This document shows positions 5,777 to 5,857 of a stretch of 5,857 nucleotides of DNA, one piece after another; position 1 is the first letter of the stretch, and each line of letters begins with the position of its first letter. The stretch is taken from the NCBI GenBank assembly GCA_018224485.1, contig JAGTVE010000288.1:1-5857 (forward strand), in the 5' to 3' direction. The position numbers and the translations under genes are program-made. Below the pieces are notes generated by a model. It worked only from the letters and a program-made list of their open reading frames with translations. It did no database searches and was not told the DNA's origin. Origin of the DNA: Thioalkalivibrio sp. Lineage in GTDB: Bacteria > Pseudomonadota > Gammaproteobacteria > Ectothiorhodospirales > Ectothiorhodospiraceae.

Positions 5777-5857
5777 ATGCGCGCGCGGATCACCTTGCGC
5801 AGGGCGATCAGGTAGGCGGCAGTGCGGTAGTCCATTGGCACATCGTTGCTCTCCACC
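5758..5857 (-). CDS. C-terminus of a probable Glu/Leu/Phe/Val dehydrogenase (partial, runs off right edge)
   Basis: The last 32 codons and TGA stop of a leftward gene are visible. The peptide contains NDVPMDYRTAAYLIALRKV, followed by RARMDLGVS at the terminus. The (D/L)RTAAY-(hydrophobic)-AL-R pattern near the end is typical of glutamate dehydrogenases of the GLFV family, which interconvert glutamate and 2-oxoglutarate with NAD(P). The dinucleotide-binding and catalytic domains are outside the window, so cofactor and substrate cannot be judged. It converges with the aminopeptidase gene across the REP cluster, and its stop codon lies in the loop of a strong hairpin. The reading frame is clear; the family call rests on a short tail. 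Confidence 0.65.
   Translation of the reverse strand, partial: VESNDVPMDYRTAAYLIALRKVIRARMDLGVS

Overview
The window is 5.9 kb of GC-rich DNA (by eye about two thirds G+C). It carries ordinary chromosomal housekeeping genes of a gammaproteobacterium. The lineage inference rests on how closely the proteins match the remembered enterobacterial YadG, YadH, MepM and MnmC, and on REP-type intergenic repeats of the kind found in GC-rich gammaproteobacteria. Genus cannot be read from the sequence. No phage, plasmid, insertion sequence, CRISPR or RNA gene was seen.

From the right end of the leftward block inward, the minus strand carries four genes: yadG (ABC ATPase, 3926-2976), yadH (ABC-2 permease, 2979-2197, start overlapping the yadG stop by 4 nt), mepM (periplasmic M23 murein endopeptidase, 2107-587), and the N-terminal methyltransferase part of mnmC (547 to the left edge), a tRNA wobble-uridine modification enzyme. 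A short GC hairpin with a T5 tail and an extended -10 motif sit in the 89-nt gap between yadH and mepM. The four genes may therefore be two transcription units, yadGH and mepM-mnmC.

A 125-nt divergent region (3927-4051) separates yadG from a rightward M17 leucyl-aminopeptidase-family gene. Its best-supported start is GTG 4052, set by a strong Shine-Dalgarno. At the right edge, on the minus strand, are the last 32 codons of what looks like a Glu/Leu/Phe/Val dehydrogenase (glutamate dehydrogenase family).

The 323-nt gap between these two convergent genes is the most structured non-coding part of the window. It holds two near-identical BIME-like units, each an inverted pair of 25-nt REP elements, set 121 bp apart. 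There are also remains of a third unit, an extra 9-bp hairpin, and a long imperfect hairpin that contains the dehydrogenase stop codon in its loop. The REP stems show a compensatory T-A to C-G change between the two orientations, and the conserved head is GTGG in one and GTAG in the other. This fits the substrates of REP-associated tyrosine transposases, but no such transposase gene lies in the window. I see no new multi-gene system here; the REP cluster is the main item for a second look.
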